This document shows positions 48,662 through 61,171 of a stretch of 64,000 nt of DNA, piece after piece. The DNA comes from Dermatophagoides farinae (taxonomy: Eukaryota; Arthropoda; Arachnida; Sarcoptiformes; Pyroglyphidae). The first letter of the stretch is position 1. Every line of letters starts with the position of its first letter. The DNA is taken from NCBI RefSeq assembly GCF_024713945.1, contig NC_134678.1, positions 6,200,001 through 6,264,000 of the forward strand. The letters are read 5' to 3'. Below the pieces are notes generated by a model. That model saw only the letters and a list, made by a program, of their open reading frames with translations, did no database searches and was not told the origin of the DNA. The translations under genes and the position numbers were made by a program.

Positions 48662-51600
48662 TCATTGTTCCCATTGGATAAAATCAGAATTTCGTTCATT
48701 TATGTAGAATGTCCAATATGCCATGTTGAGTATGAAAAATACGAATGGAAATAGTATTCGGCTTACTTTGTCGATCATTGAAACACTATTTACTGCACAC
48801 ATTTCTTGTGCTTTTGTACGTCGTTTGATCATCTCTTTTTTGAATTGTTCATTGGCCGTAAAACAATACCAGAATTGTATACAACATTGAGAAAATGGAT
48901 GAATGATTCGTGTCCATAGCCAAAAGCTTAAAGAATCAGATTCAATACTATTGGAATCAATATTAGATCCACCATCATCGCCATGGTCGTTGTGTTGGCT
49001 ATCAGCAATATCATCATCATCATCATCACCATTGTTGTTGAGTGCAATCATTTTTTCACTAAAATTATCTCCATATCGATGATTAAGAAATTCAGTGGAA
49101 TAATTTTCGAATAATTCATTTGGCCGTAAATTTTGATTATTCAGACCTAATGAAGGCCAGCTTGAATTTAGTTTTAATGAGAAAGAATTTTGATCACGAA
49201 CACCACCATTATTGAATAAAGGCGAACAATATGACGTCCAATCGATATTTTCTTGTGTTCTTGTTTGTTGTTGCTGATATCTTGGACAATGTGGCATATG
49301 AACAATCGATCCAATACTATCAATATGATCAGGAATGTTTTCCAAGTGATGGGGTAAATTTTGAAACTATCAGAACAATGAAAAAAAGAATTATAAATTT
49401 TCTTGGAACATGAAATAAGAAGAAATTTTCCGGAAAATTGTTTATTCGATTCTTTGTTCCTGTTTTTGAGTTTCACTCAACAATGGAAACTGATACTGCT
49501 ACAGCCACAAATCTATTGCTCAATATGATTGATAATAGTGGTTCAACACCTGATTCATTAAATTTGAAACAAACTTTAAGTGAATTAGATCGATCCGAAG
49601 GTTTTCAAAATGAATTGGCCAAAGCATATGATGTGATAAAAATTGAATGTTCTGTAGAAGAAACAATTGATGAAAAGCTAAAAGAAGAACTTGAAAAAAG
49701 AATAATTTTTCTTGATGATGATCTCGATGGTCAAATTTCATCGATATTCATTGTGAATGATCAGCCAAAAATACAGCAAGATTCATCACCGATTCAATCA
49801 TATTCGATGAAAATAGATCACCGTCGCAATCCTAGCAGAAAGAAAAATGATGACAAATATTTTCCCCGAATTCTATGGCGATTGATTAATGAATGTACGA
49901 ACGATGCTATAAAATGGTCATCAGATGGTACAGCTATCCTAATTGATTATGAAAAATTTCAACAACATTATCTAGACACTAATCATTTCAAGACGAAAAA
50001 AATCATTTCATTTGTTCGCCAATTGAATCTTTATGGATTCAATAAAGTTAATGCAAATAGTAAACAAAGTACTCAAAATGAACAAATGAAAAAATATCAT
50101 GAATTTTGGAATGTAAATTTTAAACGTGATTGTCCACATTTACTAAAATCAATTCGACGACGAACTTCCGGAGCTGGCAAACAACAAATGAAAGATAAAG
50201 AAAATGTTATTGTTAATCATCATTACATTGATTGTAATAATTTCAAATCTATCCGAATCAAACATTGCAATACATGATTATCTAAATACCTAATAGAAAT
50301 ATGTTAAAATAATTTTATAATTATATACTATTCCCTAATTGGTTAAATAAACAATTTGTTTACCTGATTATTCAATTCATTTTGTTGATCAATAATATCG
50401 GGATAATGATGATCCAGTTGATAGGATTTTGACATTCGAACATAAGGTTTAAAATGGCTAGCATCCATTGATAATGAATGATCGATATGTCGTTTATTAT
50501 TATTAAGCCAATCTTGACGTTGTTGAACCATTCGTCGAGATCGATAATTTTGTCCAGATGTAATTATCGGTTTACGTCGTAGCCGTCGTCGTTGTCGTCG
50601 TCGTCGTGGAAGCCGTTGTCGATATGATCGTTGAAATTTTTCATTAAATCCATGATTAATGATTTCATCTACATTTTTATCAACATCATAATTATCATCA
50701 TCATCATCATCATTGGTATCCGAATCATCTGAACTTTTTACCCAATCATCATCGATTTCGATAACAGGTACTTCACCTGTACCAACTTTAGTGAAATAAT
50801 GTACACCAGCAAATTCTAATAATGTAAATACAACAAACAGAAAACACATGACCGTATACCAATCTAATGCTGTTGCATAACTAACACGTGGTAGATCACT
50901 ACGTGAATCCAAACCGAATGTAGATAGTGTAAGAACGGCCGTTACACCAAGACCAACACGATCAGATGTAGCTTCACGATTGATCCAGAATGAAACCCAT
51001 GACAATACGACAATCAATGAACATGGTACATAGATTTGTATGAGAAAATAGCCAACATGACGTCTTAGATTGAAATTTACTTGAAGCATTGAATGATTAC
51101 CACGTTTGAATAGAAATGTTCCATTACGATAAATAGTTTTAACAATATCAAATTGTGATAATGTAAAATCTTTCTGATTGAATGTGACTGGTTTTTTATC
51201 CCAACTATAAACAAGTTGATCGCTTGGAAATCCATCTGTGGTGTTTGGAACAAGTAAAAAGAAAAAAGAAATTATCAACCACATATACAAGCAAAAAAAA
51301 CCACTTACAACTTCCAAGAATCAATGGACAGCTTTGTTTATCCATAGGAAAACTGTGTAAATCCATCGGACATAGAGATTTAATTGTCAATCTTGTGAAC
51401 AAAAGAAACGAGGAAAAAAATTGATAATAATTAGCCCATGTGAATATGGAAAAAAACAAAACTTTTAAAAACATGATTATTTTGCTATCGAATCGAATAA
51501 AAATTAATGATATCGTTCATCACTTTTAAAAAAAAATTGTTAGATTCCACTAACTACAATTTTTCTGTGTGACAGATAGAAAATGAGAAAAAAAATTAAT

Positions 51601-54600
51601 CGCCTATTTTTTTTAAGTGTAAAGAATAAATCGAATTATAGTTTATGAGGGCGTTATTCCAAAATGATGATGATGATGATGATCTAAATTATTTATGCAA
51701 ATAATTTAAAAGCAAACGTTTTTTTTCCATAATAGTTAGAGTGAGTAAATAGGATTCAATTTCCATTTTTTTCCCCATTATTATATTGCTGAGAATGAGC
51801 AGATTTTTTTTTGGTATTGTATGAGAAAAAATGAGAACAAATGAACCAGAAAAAACAGTGAAAGAATAATTTAAATGTGTTTGATGATCATGATCATTTC
51901 CGTTTTTTTTTTTTTGATCTTCACAGTCGGCACCATGAATATGGAATAATTTACTGTTCTTTTTGAATTTTGTTTTCTCTTTTTTTTTGAAATTCACCAG
52001 ATTTTTACTACATTTTTCCAGTTGGAAACATTTCATTCATTTGTATGAGAGTGTCTTGCAATAGATAATTGGATAGTAGTGGAAAATTTGTCGTCATTGT
52101 TGATCATTTTCATCGTTATTCATTCAAATCAGACAAATCATCATCATCATCATTGATGATATTTCCGTTTTTTGGCTTATTTATTCAAGCATCAATATGA
52201 TTTTTGCAAATTTTGAATTTTTCTCTTTTTTTTGCCGTTCGGGTATTTGATATTATTTAGATATTTATCGTATTTGTCGATAATAATAGTGGCTTTGTCA
52301 TCATTTTTTTCAAACTTTTTTTTTGTTGATTTCCAAAATCAATGATGAATGAATGAATGAAAAAAGGAATTGAAAATTTCTATTTGAAAGATAAAAAAAA
52401 AATTATAAGAATATACTTACCTCATAGAATAGAGGACAAGACCATCTTTGAATATTCGTAAGAATTTATTTGGCGTTGTAATCATGTGTAGATGTGATGC
52501 TTTACCCGTATGGAAATATGTGTCTGGCTAAAAAAAAAAGAAGAGATGAGAAAAAAAAACAAATGATAAAATATATGGAAAATATATCTCGAGGGGCTAG
52601 GATATAGGCTAAAACAGATTTATTTTTTTGATAATCAATGATGGTTTTGGGTATCGATTTTCACCAAAAAAAAATTTCTTTATGAATATATCGTACACAC
52701 GGAATAATGTTTCCTTAAAAAATGGATAAATTATTAATAATAATAATTTGTTCTGACTAATAATAATGACTTTTTGTTTTTTTTTTCGTCATCCTCACTA
52801 TAGATTTTATTCATTGATTGTAGAGATAATTATCATCATCATCATCGTTATGGCCGTGTTATCATCATTATTCTAATGTAACTAATTAATACTCAATATT
52901 ATAATGATCATGATGATGATGAAGGAGAAAAGAATTATCATTTTTTTTTTGCAAATCAGAAAAACCATAGATGCAAATATTCATGTAACATGATGATGAT
53001 GATGATGATGATTATGGTCTAATTAAGTAAGTCTTTTCTTCGGATATGATGATGACCAAAATGAATTCTTTCAAGAAAATTTTCTAAACACATATAATGA
53101 CACGATTATGAGAAAGTGGGAAAAAAAACCAAAGAATGAAATTCAATCCAACTTTCAATGAATAAATTGGCTGAAAACAATCACTGATAACAGAATGATT
53201 TTTTTTTCAAACAAAAAAAAACCATTCCATTAGCTGCATTGATTTTTAGAATTCTTATAAATTTTTCAAACAGAAAATTTCTTTTCTCAACAAATTTAGT
53301 CAAATGAATTTGCCTTTTGGCCATTTTTTTATCGGCCTCTTCTTTTCAAGTTTACTTGTTTTTACATTCACAGCACAGCACAGAGATCAAAATGATTGAA
53401 TAAAACAAAAAACAATACAGAAAAAAAACGAAAAAGAAATCTTCAATTTGAATCTAATTTCATTACTTGTATAAAGCTTTTCAAATAAATTGAAGAATCA
53501 AAACTAAATTTCGATACACGCACATACACACACAATAATCTAATTTCAATTTATCCTTCAATCTAATTGCCATCATCATCATCATCATTATAATCAATTC
53601 TATAAACCAGAAGATCATGATCATCAGATCATTTCAAGATGTTACTATTATGATCGAATTTTTTTTTGTTTTCATTTTCTCATTTTTATTTCATAATGAT
53701 TGACAGTTTTTTGTTTTGTTTATTTTGTTTTGTTTTGTTTTGTTTGTATTTTCTAATCATCATAAACAAAAAGTTTTTTCGTTGTCTAGTGATGATATAA
53801 TTATTATGCATACAAAATTCTATCCAACTTATTGTTGTATATTGTGTCAGTGTGTGTGTGTGTGTGTGTGTGTGCGTGTGTTGTGAATATGTCAATTATT
53901 TTCATTCTTAATTAAATAAGAGATTTATTCTTGAAAATTCTATAGAATTTCATATATATTCGGTTGAGTGACAATCATCATCATTACAATTTTTTTTTCT
54001 CTGTCCAACACATTAGATTAACAGTAAAGAAAAAACTAACACACACACACACTTACACACAGAATTACACTTACCTTCCAAATTTTATCCAACATTTTTA
54101 TATTCAATGAAAGAAAATCAGCATTACCAGTAAAACGTAATCGTTCATCTTGCCATTTTTGTCGAAAATAACAATCAAGAGAATATTCCTATTGATTGAT
54201 GAAATGAAATGAAAGATATGAAATAATTGATTCATTCATTCATTGGTGACTATATTCATACACATTTAAATGATAAAAGAAAAACATTTATTAATATCTA
54301 CCTATAGAATTTCTCGTTCTCTCTCTCTATTTCTGAATAATTATGATATCTTCAAGCAGAAAAAAAAATCATAAAAAGGTAATATTACTTTTTTTATCGA
54401 AGAAAAAAGAAGCAAGAAAAAAAAACACGATAACAATTTCTAATAAGAATCGATTGATTGCATTATAGACTGATGATGAATATGAACATCATCATAAGTC
54501 GAGTATACTTTTAGATATTTCCATTTCCATTTCCATTTTTTTTTGTTTCAAGAATCATAAAAAGCATTAATAATATTATATTGCAGAAAAAAAGGTAATA

Positions 54601-56547
54601 TTTCTGCTCTAAAGTAAATATATTGTGTTGGCTTAATTAAAAAAAAGGCTTCAAATGTTCATGTTTGTTTGACTATCTTTTGAATGATGATGATGATGAT
54701 CATAATGGTACTTATGGGATGAAATTTCTCGTTTTTTTTTCTTTCTTCTACAAATTCTCCATATACAAATAATATGAATATATAATTCATTTATTTATGA
54801 AATCACAATCTTCAATGTCTCTGAGATTGTGTGTGTGTGTGTGTGTGTCATCATTATTAATGAATGAAGAATGAGAAATCATTCTTGAGCCACAGTGACT
54901 ACTACTGAATGATTGTCCCAAAATGTTTTTAGTTTTTTTTTGTTGTCGTAGTCGTAATTCTTGATTCTTGTTTGCTTTGTTTTTGTTGTTGTTGTTGTTT
55001 TTGTTGTTTTTCTACATCTAAATCTGTTTTTTTTCAGTTTCATAACATCATATCATTAGGATGATCATCATCATCATAAAAATGGGTTATCAAAGGTTAA
55101 ATTTTGATGTCGAAAAACAAAAAATTTATCCAAACAAATTAATCATTAGTAATTCTTGTCACATACATTTGGGAGGAAAAAAAAGTTTTTTCTTTCATTT
55201 TTTTTTCGTCAAACATCTTACCATATCTAATTCGGATATTGGTCCCATACTACGTATCTCAAGATTAGTTGTTATCACAGCTGGTGGACCACCATAATCC
55301 GGACGTTGATTATGATCATAATGATCTAACAATTTAGCCAATACCATACTAATGTTACCGAATTTTTCATTATCAAATTCGGATTGTTCATCATTTGAAG
55401 TGGTCATCATTGATGATGATGATGATGATGATGATTTGCTATGATGTGTTTGATGTGTTTGAAGTTTAGGTGTTTTTGGCATACGTTGTATAAAACGTTT
55501 ACTTCGTGGTAGAATTTTTGAATCATGCATCATTTTATGATTATCTAATCGGTTGATTGGTGATAATGTTGTTGTTGTTGTCGATATAATTATCGAATGG
55601 TTTTGATTAATTATCCAAGATGATGATGATGATGATGATGATGATACATTATAATTCTGATCATCAACAACATTGTCTAAATGACTTATTGAATAGATGA
55701 TTCTATATTATTAGTGTTGATTGAAATATTGCAAACAAACATGAATGTGAATAAAAGAGATTAATAATCAATCATTAGAAATGTAGATAATTTATGTGAT
55801 CAGAATGAATGAATCGATGAACATTGAATCTAACATAATTATTGTAAATGATAACATAGCATATATACTACTATTTTGATTCGTTGTCGATTCTGTTGAT
55901 TAAATTCACATCATTCAAAAAGACTTTGTCGCTTCATATTCGCTTCTAGCGAGCAAACAAACAAACAAACAAATATTCTTTATTTATTTCTTTTTTTTTC
56001 TGTCGACGTCGACAAGATTTTTTTTCATTCTTTTCGTTCTTTTCATCATTGCATAGAGTATGTCATCATATATTTTATTTATAGATTCAATATTTGTATC
56101 TGGCCATTGGTTTTTTTTTCATCTTTTCATTTTTTTTTCTCTCTCTCTCTCATTGATACACACTTTTTCTGACATGCTGTTGGTTAAAACGTAGATGATT
56201 GTTTGTTTGTTTTTCTATTTGGTTGACTGTTTTTTTTTCGTTCTTTGTGCAAACAAACTAATGTCGGAATCAGTATAAAAAAAATAAGATGAAATCAAAT
56301 CATTGTCCAACGGAAATGGTCATATGACCAGGGATTGATAATTTGTCTCTATTTGTAAGAGTTGGATATTTTTTTTTTTTTTAGTGACTTTTGTAAATCT
56401 GATTGGGTCAATATTTTTTTCTGTTTTTTTTTGCAAATGTTGATTTTGTATTTATCGTATTTTTTTTATTTTCATTCTCAAATCAGAATCGTTTGAATTT
56501 TTTTTTCTGTTGTCCATGGATGTAGTGGATAAATGGAAACATTTAGG

Positions 56548-56591
<44 letters not shown>

Positions 56592-57297
56592 AAATTTTTT
56601 CTTTTGTCAAATCTTTCAAGTGGAAGCAATTCGTGATGTGAAAGAAAAGAAAAAAAAATTTTTTTTCGTTTTGTTTAAAAAATCTCAACAAAAAAACCGG
56701 AACACAAAATCCAAAATGAATCAAGTGATTAGGAGGAGAAAAGAATTTTAATTTTTTCGGCAAAAAAAAAATGAGCAAATTGCCTCACTTGATGATGAAC
56801 TCATCTGCATCATTCTTTTTTTTTTGGTGTCGTTCCAGAAGAGGAACGGTACGGCTGTTATACATTTGATAGTCGATAGTCACGAATTATTCTTTCTTTA
56901 AAAACAAAACAGAAAAAAATATTTAAATTCAGATTTAGATAGAAATAAATTTATCAAACAAAAAAAAAAGAAAGAAAGAAATTCTATGCATGTGAGTGTA
57001 TTATAAATTTAATTATTATCGTCGTCATGATCATCACCACACATATCATTATTATTGAATTCGATCGACAGTGCAAGATCGTTATCGATTTTTTTTTTTT
57101 TGATTATTGGCAGCAAAATTGTAATGGTTCACATGGTTCTCAATGTATGGAACACAAGTCAAATCAATCATACAATCATGTCATTTCTGTGGTCTTTGCT
57201 TAACCCATTATGGTGATGTTGAAAAAAAAATTTTTCCATTCAAATTCAATATCACACATAACCCTATTATAGATATTAATGAATTTATTAGTTCATT

Positions 57298-57331
<34 letters not shown>

Positions 57332-58776
57332 AGGATTGTAAGAAAATTGATTTTTTTCTTGTATCAAATTTTTCATCTTTCTTTTTCAGTGAGAAGAAAA
57401 AAAAATGAAAGACAAAAAAAAATAATTATGCCGAAAGCAGGCTGGAAACAAAAATCTTTCATTATTGTGTGTCATATCATCATTATTACTTGATTACTGA
57501 TCATGATGATGATGATGATGGGATGAGAAAAAGGGGCAATGAAAAATTAATTGCAATTTTTTTTTTGGCTGTCCCAAACGTTCTTCATCAAAATCATCGA
57601 TCATCAATTTATCGTATTTTGATTATTTAATATAGTGGCATGGTTATATTATCCAACGAACCATGGTATGTTAGTCTCATTAGTCTTATGTTGTTGTTGT
57701 TGTTTTTTTTTTTTGGCGCGGAACTCAAATTATTGAAAACCAATCAATAAACGATGCTAATTATGAATGAATGAATGAATGAATTATTGACATCGATGGA
57801 TGGATTTTTTCAAAGAGAAAAAAATTCCGATTTAAATAAGGTACCACACAAATAAAGGAAAAAAAATCATTGTTTTTTTTCCGTTTCGTTTGTATGAAAG
57901 AGGCCTATTACAAGTTCAAGTAACAAACTTAAAGTAAAAAAAAAAAAAATGAAAACAAAGATTCAAATTTCAGGAAATGAAATTTTGGCAAACGAAAAAA
58001 AAATCCATCTTGTTTGTTGTTGTTCAGCAAATATACAACAACAACAACAACAAACATAAAACGGTAATCACAACATGGTAGCTTGATTCGTTTTTTTTCT
58101 ATTTCTCGACCCGATTCTCGTTTTGATGAAATAAAATGACACATATAACATATAATGTATATGTGTTGTTTTTACATGCTTTTAACATGACGGGGCATCA
58201 GTGTGTGTGTGTTTTTGTCGGTAAAAATGTATACAATAAATTCTATAATCATCAGATTCAAGAAAATTACAAATTTTTGAGCCCTATAAAACAAAATTTT
58301 TTTTTCTTTTGGAGATTAAAAAAAAAGAACAGAACTAATAATAACATACACATGTGTTACACATTTATTCTGTTAATAACTTGATGTAAACAAAACAAAA
58401 CAAAAAAAATAGAAACAAATTATGTCCTGTCTAGAGGCTGAAATAATTTTTTTTCACACGAAATGAATGAAAAAAAAACGTCAGGTTTTTTTGACTGTTT
58501 TTTTTTTGGTTTTCAAAAAAAAAAAAAATTCAAAGATTAAAAAACGAGCTGTCTATTTATTTCCCAGTGAACAATATCCGCTATTAATCGATTCATTCGA
58601 ACAAAAAAAAAAATTCTATTTCTATGTATAAGGATCGGCATATACCTTTGTGAAATTATAGTTGAAATAATCGATGATATAATGAACAACGATAATAGAC
58701 AGGACCAGTAGGAAACAAATGATGATGATGATGATGGTGATGACATTGTGAATTGATCAACACATAATTTTATCAT
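48662..58776 (-). CDS. Grd: GRD-like GABA/glycine-type Cys-loop receptor subunit
   Basis: Seven exons over 10 kb: 58776-58646 (signal peptide), 55702-55222, 54188-54075, 52527-52421, 51391-51309, 51235-50364, 49366-48662; 830 residues, phases closing exactly. Visible parts: a Ser-rich signal peptide (about 1-43), Ser/Thr-rich leader, ligand-binding domain with [15 protein letters not shown] and PDTYFHTGK, the Cys-loop [15 protein letters not shown], loop [12 protein letters not shown], then M1 ([20 protein letters not shown]), M2 ([15 protein letters not shown]), M3 with [12 protein letters not shown], a very long M3-M4 loop with a basic [14 protein letters not shown] patch and His/Asp-rich stretches, and M4 near the end ([15 protein letters not shown]). 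The M1-M2 linker residues TSDRV are the GRD type, not PAR. A joining exon for the signal peptide was chosen because both flanking phases are 2. The last intron hosts the HSF-domain gene at 49483. Confidence 0.78.
49367..50363 (-). other. Last intron of the receptor gene (host of nested HSF-domain gene)
   Basis: 997-nt intron between exons 50364 and 49366, donor CAG/GTAAAC and acceptor GATAG. It is almost completely filled by the opposite-strand open frame 49483-50277. Confidence 0.8.
49483..50277 (+). CDS. HSF-type DNA-binding-domain protein, intronless, nested in receptor intron
   Basis: Single exon, 264 residues from ATG 49483 (context CAACAATGG); an upstream in-frame ATG at 49438 would add 15 residues. 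N-terminal about 110 residues are acidic and polar ([28 protein letters not shown]). A heat-shock-factor DNA-binding winged helix follows (about residues 120-225): [20 protein letters not shown], then the recognition-helix signature [14 protein letters not shown] (about residues 175-190), and [20 protein letters not shown]. No HR-A/B trimerisation heptads follow; the chain stops about 40 residues after the domain. This resembles the short HSF/HSFY/HSF5-type or insect single-domain members rather than canonical HSF1. DNA binding is inferred; target unknown. Confidence 0.8.
   Translation: METDTATATNLLLNMIDNSGSTPDSLNLKQTLSELDRSEGFQNELAKAYDVIKIECSVEETIDEKLKEELEKRIIFLDDDLDGQISSIFIVNDQPKIQQDSSPIQSYSMKIDHRRNPSRKKNDDKYFPRILWRLINECTNDAIKWSSDGTAILIDYEKFQQHYLDTNHFKTKKIISFVRQLNLYGFNKVNANSKQSTQNEQMKKYHEFWNVNFKRDCPHLLKSIRRRTSGAGKQQMKDKENVIVNHHYIDCNNFKSIRIKHCNT
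53850..53880. repeat. (GT)n microsatellite in receptor intron
   Basis: About 13 GT units with a GC interruption at the 3' side, in intron 3 of the receptor gene. Another GT tract lies at about 54829-54848. Confidence 0.75.
56551..56587. repeat. (AG)n microsatellite
   Basis: About 18 uninterrupted AG units followed by an A run, in intron 1 of the receptor gene. Confidence 0.85.
57303..57331. repeat. (AC)n microsatellite
   Basis: About 14 AC units in intron 1 of the receptor gene. Confidence 0.85.
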
Positions 58777-59558
58777 TCAATATGAATGAATTGACAATAA
58801 ATATCACTCATTTGTTACAATCATTCATTTTGACACATTGGATGGATCATCAAAAAAACAAAACTGTGTCGGATATAATTCAACGATTCGATAGAGCTTT
58901 TATGAGAGACAAAAAAAAATGATTTCAACCATTTTATATACAAGCATCACTTCATATGAATGAGTGGTTGCCATTTTCATCGGTCCATTTCTCAGGATTT
59001 TCCGCGCGCTCTAGCTCAATTCTCGAGTATGCGTGCGATCAAGTAATCATCATCATCATAATGAAAACTGTTTGAAATGTTGTGGCTGGATTTTCAAACC
59101 GCTACATTTTGATTAATCGATAATAACATTGTTCATGATCCTTGTTAATCCTTTTAAGTGATCATACGATGAATGGAAAAAAACGATCAATCTAAAATGA
59201 GCTAGTTGAGCTGCTATTTTGTGGAAAAAAATAAACTTAATAAATATACAAGACAAATTAAAATAATCAATTATTGAACAGTTTACCTTCTGTTGTGTTA
59301 ATACCAAAACGAATTTAGATTGAGAATAGAAATTTTTCGCTTTTTAAACACCAATTTATTTTTGAAACAACTTCTACAATAGGAAGTGTAAACAATTGTT
59401 TTCGAAAATTTAGAATCGATAGTATCGATAATTGACATACTGCTGCTGTTCATCACAAATAAAGAGTGATCAATTTGTTTACAAATTTTTTTCGGCTTTT
59501 CGAATATTCTTTTAATTCAAAAAATACATAAATTTTCCATTCTAATCCACCAAAAAAA
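58777..59558. promoter_or_regulatory. Divergent promoter region receptor/GID8
   Basis: 782 bp between the receptor and GID8 start codons. It contains CCGCGCGC (59002-59009) about 230 bp upstream of the receptor start, and the ATCGATAGTATCGAT palindrome (59415-59429) about 130 bp upstream of GID8. No coding signal. Confidence 0.5.
59415..59430. promoter_or_regulatory. DRE/BEAF-like palindrome upstream of GID8
   Basis: ATCGATAGTATCGATA: arms ATCGATA/TATCGAT around one base, with a perfect TATCGATA at 59423-59430. Identical 15-mer core to the element at 31841-31855 upstream of RTF2. It lies about 130-145 bp 5' of the start codon. A housekeeping-promoter element is inferred. Confidence 0.5.
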
Positions 59559-60310
59559 ATGTCACAAAATTTGGATGAATGGATTGCCAATATCAATAAA
59601 ATGAATATTAAACGTAGTGAAATTAATTTATTGATTATGGAATATCTCATTTCCGAAGGCTGTAAAGAAGCGGCCGAAAGTTTCAAGACCGAAGCAAACA
59701 TTGATTTTGATATGAATGAAAATGAAGAAACTGAAGAACAAATTGATCGAAGGATAGCGGTTCGTAGTGCAATTGAAAGTGGAAAAATTCAAACAGCATT
59801 GGAATTGATCAATAATTATTATCCAGAATTGATTGATAACCATAGGCATCTTTACTTTAAACTACAGGTTAGTAGTATTCATATTTTATGTAATTGTGAA
59901 TTGAGATCAATCATTTCATCTTTCAACAATAGCAACAACAATTGATTGAATTGATACGAAATCACGAAGTGGAAAAAGCATTACAATTTGCACAAGGACA
60001 ACTTGGCGTCGATAATGGCTATCTACATCTGAATGAACTCGAACGTACATTGTCATTGTTGGCATTTGAAAACCCGGAAAATTCACCATATGCTGATCTA
60101 TTACAACCTGCACATCGACAACATTTAGCATCAAGAATCAATGAAACATTGCTTAAGGAACAGACTGGTCGCAGTGAAACGCCTACACCTAAATTGGTTA
60201 CATTGCTCAAATTGTTGCCATACACACAGAATGAATTGGAAACGAAAAAAGTTAAATTCATTAAACTTGTTGATCTGCCGCAAGGAACATTTGCTCCAAA
60301 TGGTAATTAG
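59559..60310 (+). CDS. GID8: GID8 (Houki/TWA1), CTLH E3-ligase complex subunit
   Basis: Two exons, 59559-59867 and 59933-60310, phase 0, give 228 residues, exactly the family's size. LisH motif in the first 60 residues (INLLIMEYLISEGCKEAAESF), then the CTLH region (RRIAVRSAIESGKIQTALELIN, about 65-120) and the CRA region (VEKALQFAQGQL, LERTLSLLAFENP), ending in LVTLLKLLPYTQNELE and the conserved KLVDL. GID8 is the scaffold that dimerises the CTLH/GID ubiquitin ligase; the vertebrate orthologue also stabilises nuclear beta-catenin. Only 123 bp separate its stop from the convergent TBCB stop. Confidence 0.94.
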
Positions 60311-60433
60311 AAAAAAATATAGTATTTTATTATTTTTTAAAAAAATGACATTTTATCATATGAGATGTGAAAAAATAAATCATGAAATATCGATTGTGTA
60401 GAAAATTAGAATCTGCATTTTTCTGACTCCATC

Positions 60434-61171
60434 TTATTCTAAACCATCATCAAGTACTGGAAAATCGCCAACCTTCACAAGATTCGGTTTGACAAAACTT
60501 CCATAATTTGGTGCACATTCAAAATATCTGTATTTAAAATTATAAGTTATGTATGAATAAAATTCTTTTAATTAACAAACAAACCTAACGTCCTCGAATG
60601 TTCCATCATTTTTACCCCATGGTTCATCATAACGAACACCGACAAATGTGCCGGGTTTAGTGCCCAATTTCCCAATAAACATAATACAACCACGTCTTGG
60701 TGGCATATTTTTGACGGAAACTTCACAACGATCACCCAATTTCATTTGTTTTACATATTCATCATCATTACCATCGTCACCGGCTGTTGTGGCCGAAAAA
60801 CGTCCTAATTTATTTTTCATCTTGAATGCTCGCATTGAATCGCTACGTTTGGCGTATTCTTCATCATCCAATTCGTATTTTTGAACACCGGATAAATCAT
60901 CAAATTTAACAACACTGGAATCTTTTACATGTAACCGAAGACGAAGTTCACCTGCTGGTACAAGATAATCGCCAAGACATTTCGAATCATCACTTGGTCC
61001 TAGTAGATTTCCAGATGAATCTCGAAATGTCAATTCCATCGTAGCAGCTGATGCTCCTGTAATTAATTCTAGACGATTTTTCAGATCAGGTAAAGTCATG
61101 TCGGATGCGAATCGACGTTCGATGAGATTATCATCATTGTTGGTTTGTATTTCCAAAACGATTTGTGACAT
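60434..61171 (-). CDS. TBCB: Tubulin-folding cofactor B
   Basis: Two exons, 61171-60585 and 60527-60434, phase 2, give 226 residues. N-terminal ubiquitin-like domain (about 1-85, [16 protein letters not shown]), a coiled-coil linker ([21 protein letters not shown]), and a C-terminal CAP-Gly domain (about 140-222) with [19 protein letters not shown] holding the GKNDG peptide-binding loop, then [14 protein letters not shown]. The CAP-Gly binds EEY/F ends of alpha-tubulin and, with TBCE, splits the tubulin heterodimer. The C-terminus reads VLDDGLE; the DEI/DMI-like tail of vertebrates is replaced by a short acidic end. The NDUFB10 gene starts 247 bp away in the opposite direction. Confidence 0.93.

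Larger units (their letters stand above)
55223..58645. other. Receptor exon 2 and 2.9-kb first intron with dense microsatellites
   Basis: The interval 55703-58645 is the first intron of the GRD-like gene. It contains an AG tract (56551-56587), an AC tract (57303-57331), GAT tracts, and many A/T runs. Open frames there (for example 57143-57493) are repeat-derived and not credible genes. The other introns of this gene (51392-52420, 52528-54074, 54189-55221) are similarly low complexity, and I see no further features in them. Confidence 0.55.

Noticed and set aside
50343-51474. Hydrophobic extension before the receptor exon 51235-50364
   Set aside because: The open frame reads into the intron upstream; the acceptor at 51236-51237 gives a better, phase-correct join to the Cys-loop exon.
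57143-57493. 116-codon frame in receptor intron 1
   Set aside because: Its centre is a Thr-His run from the AC microsatellite; the rest has no homology.
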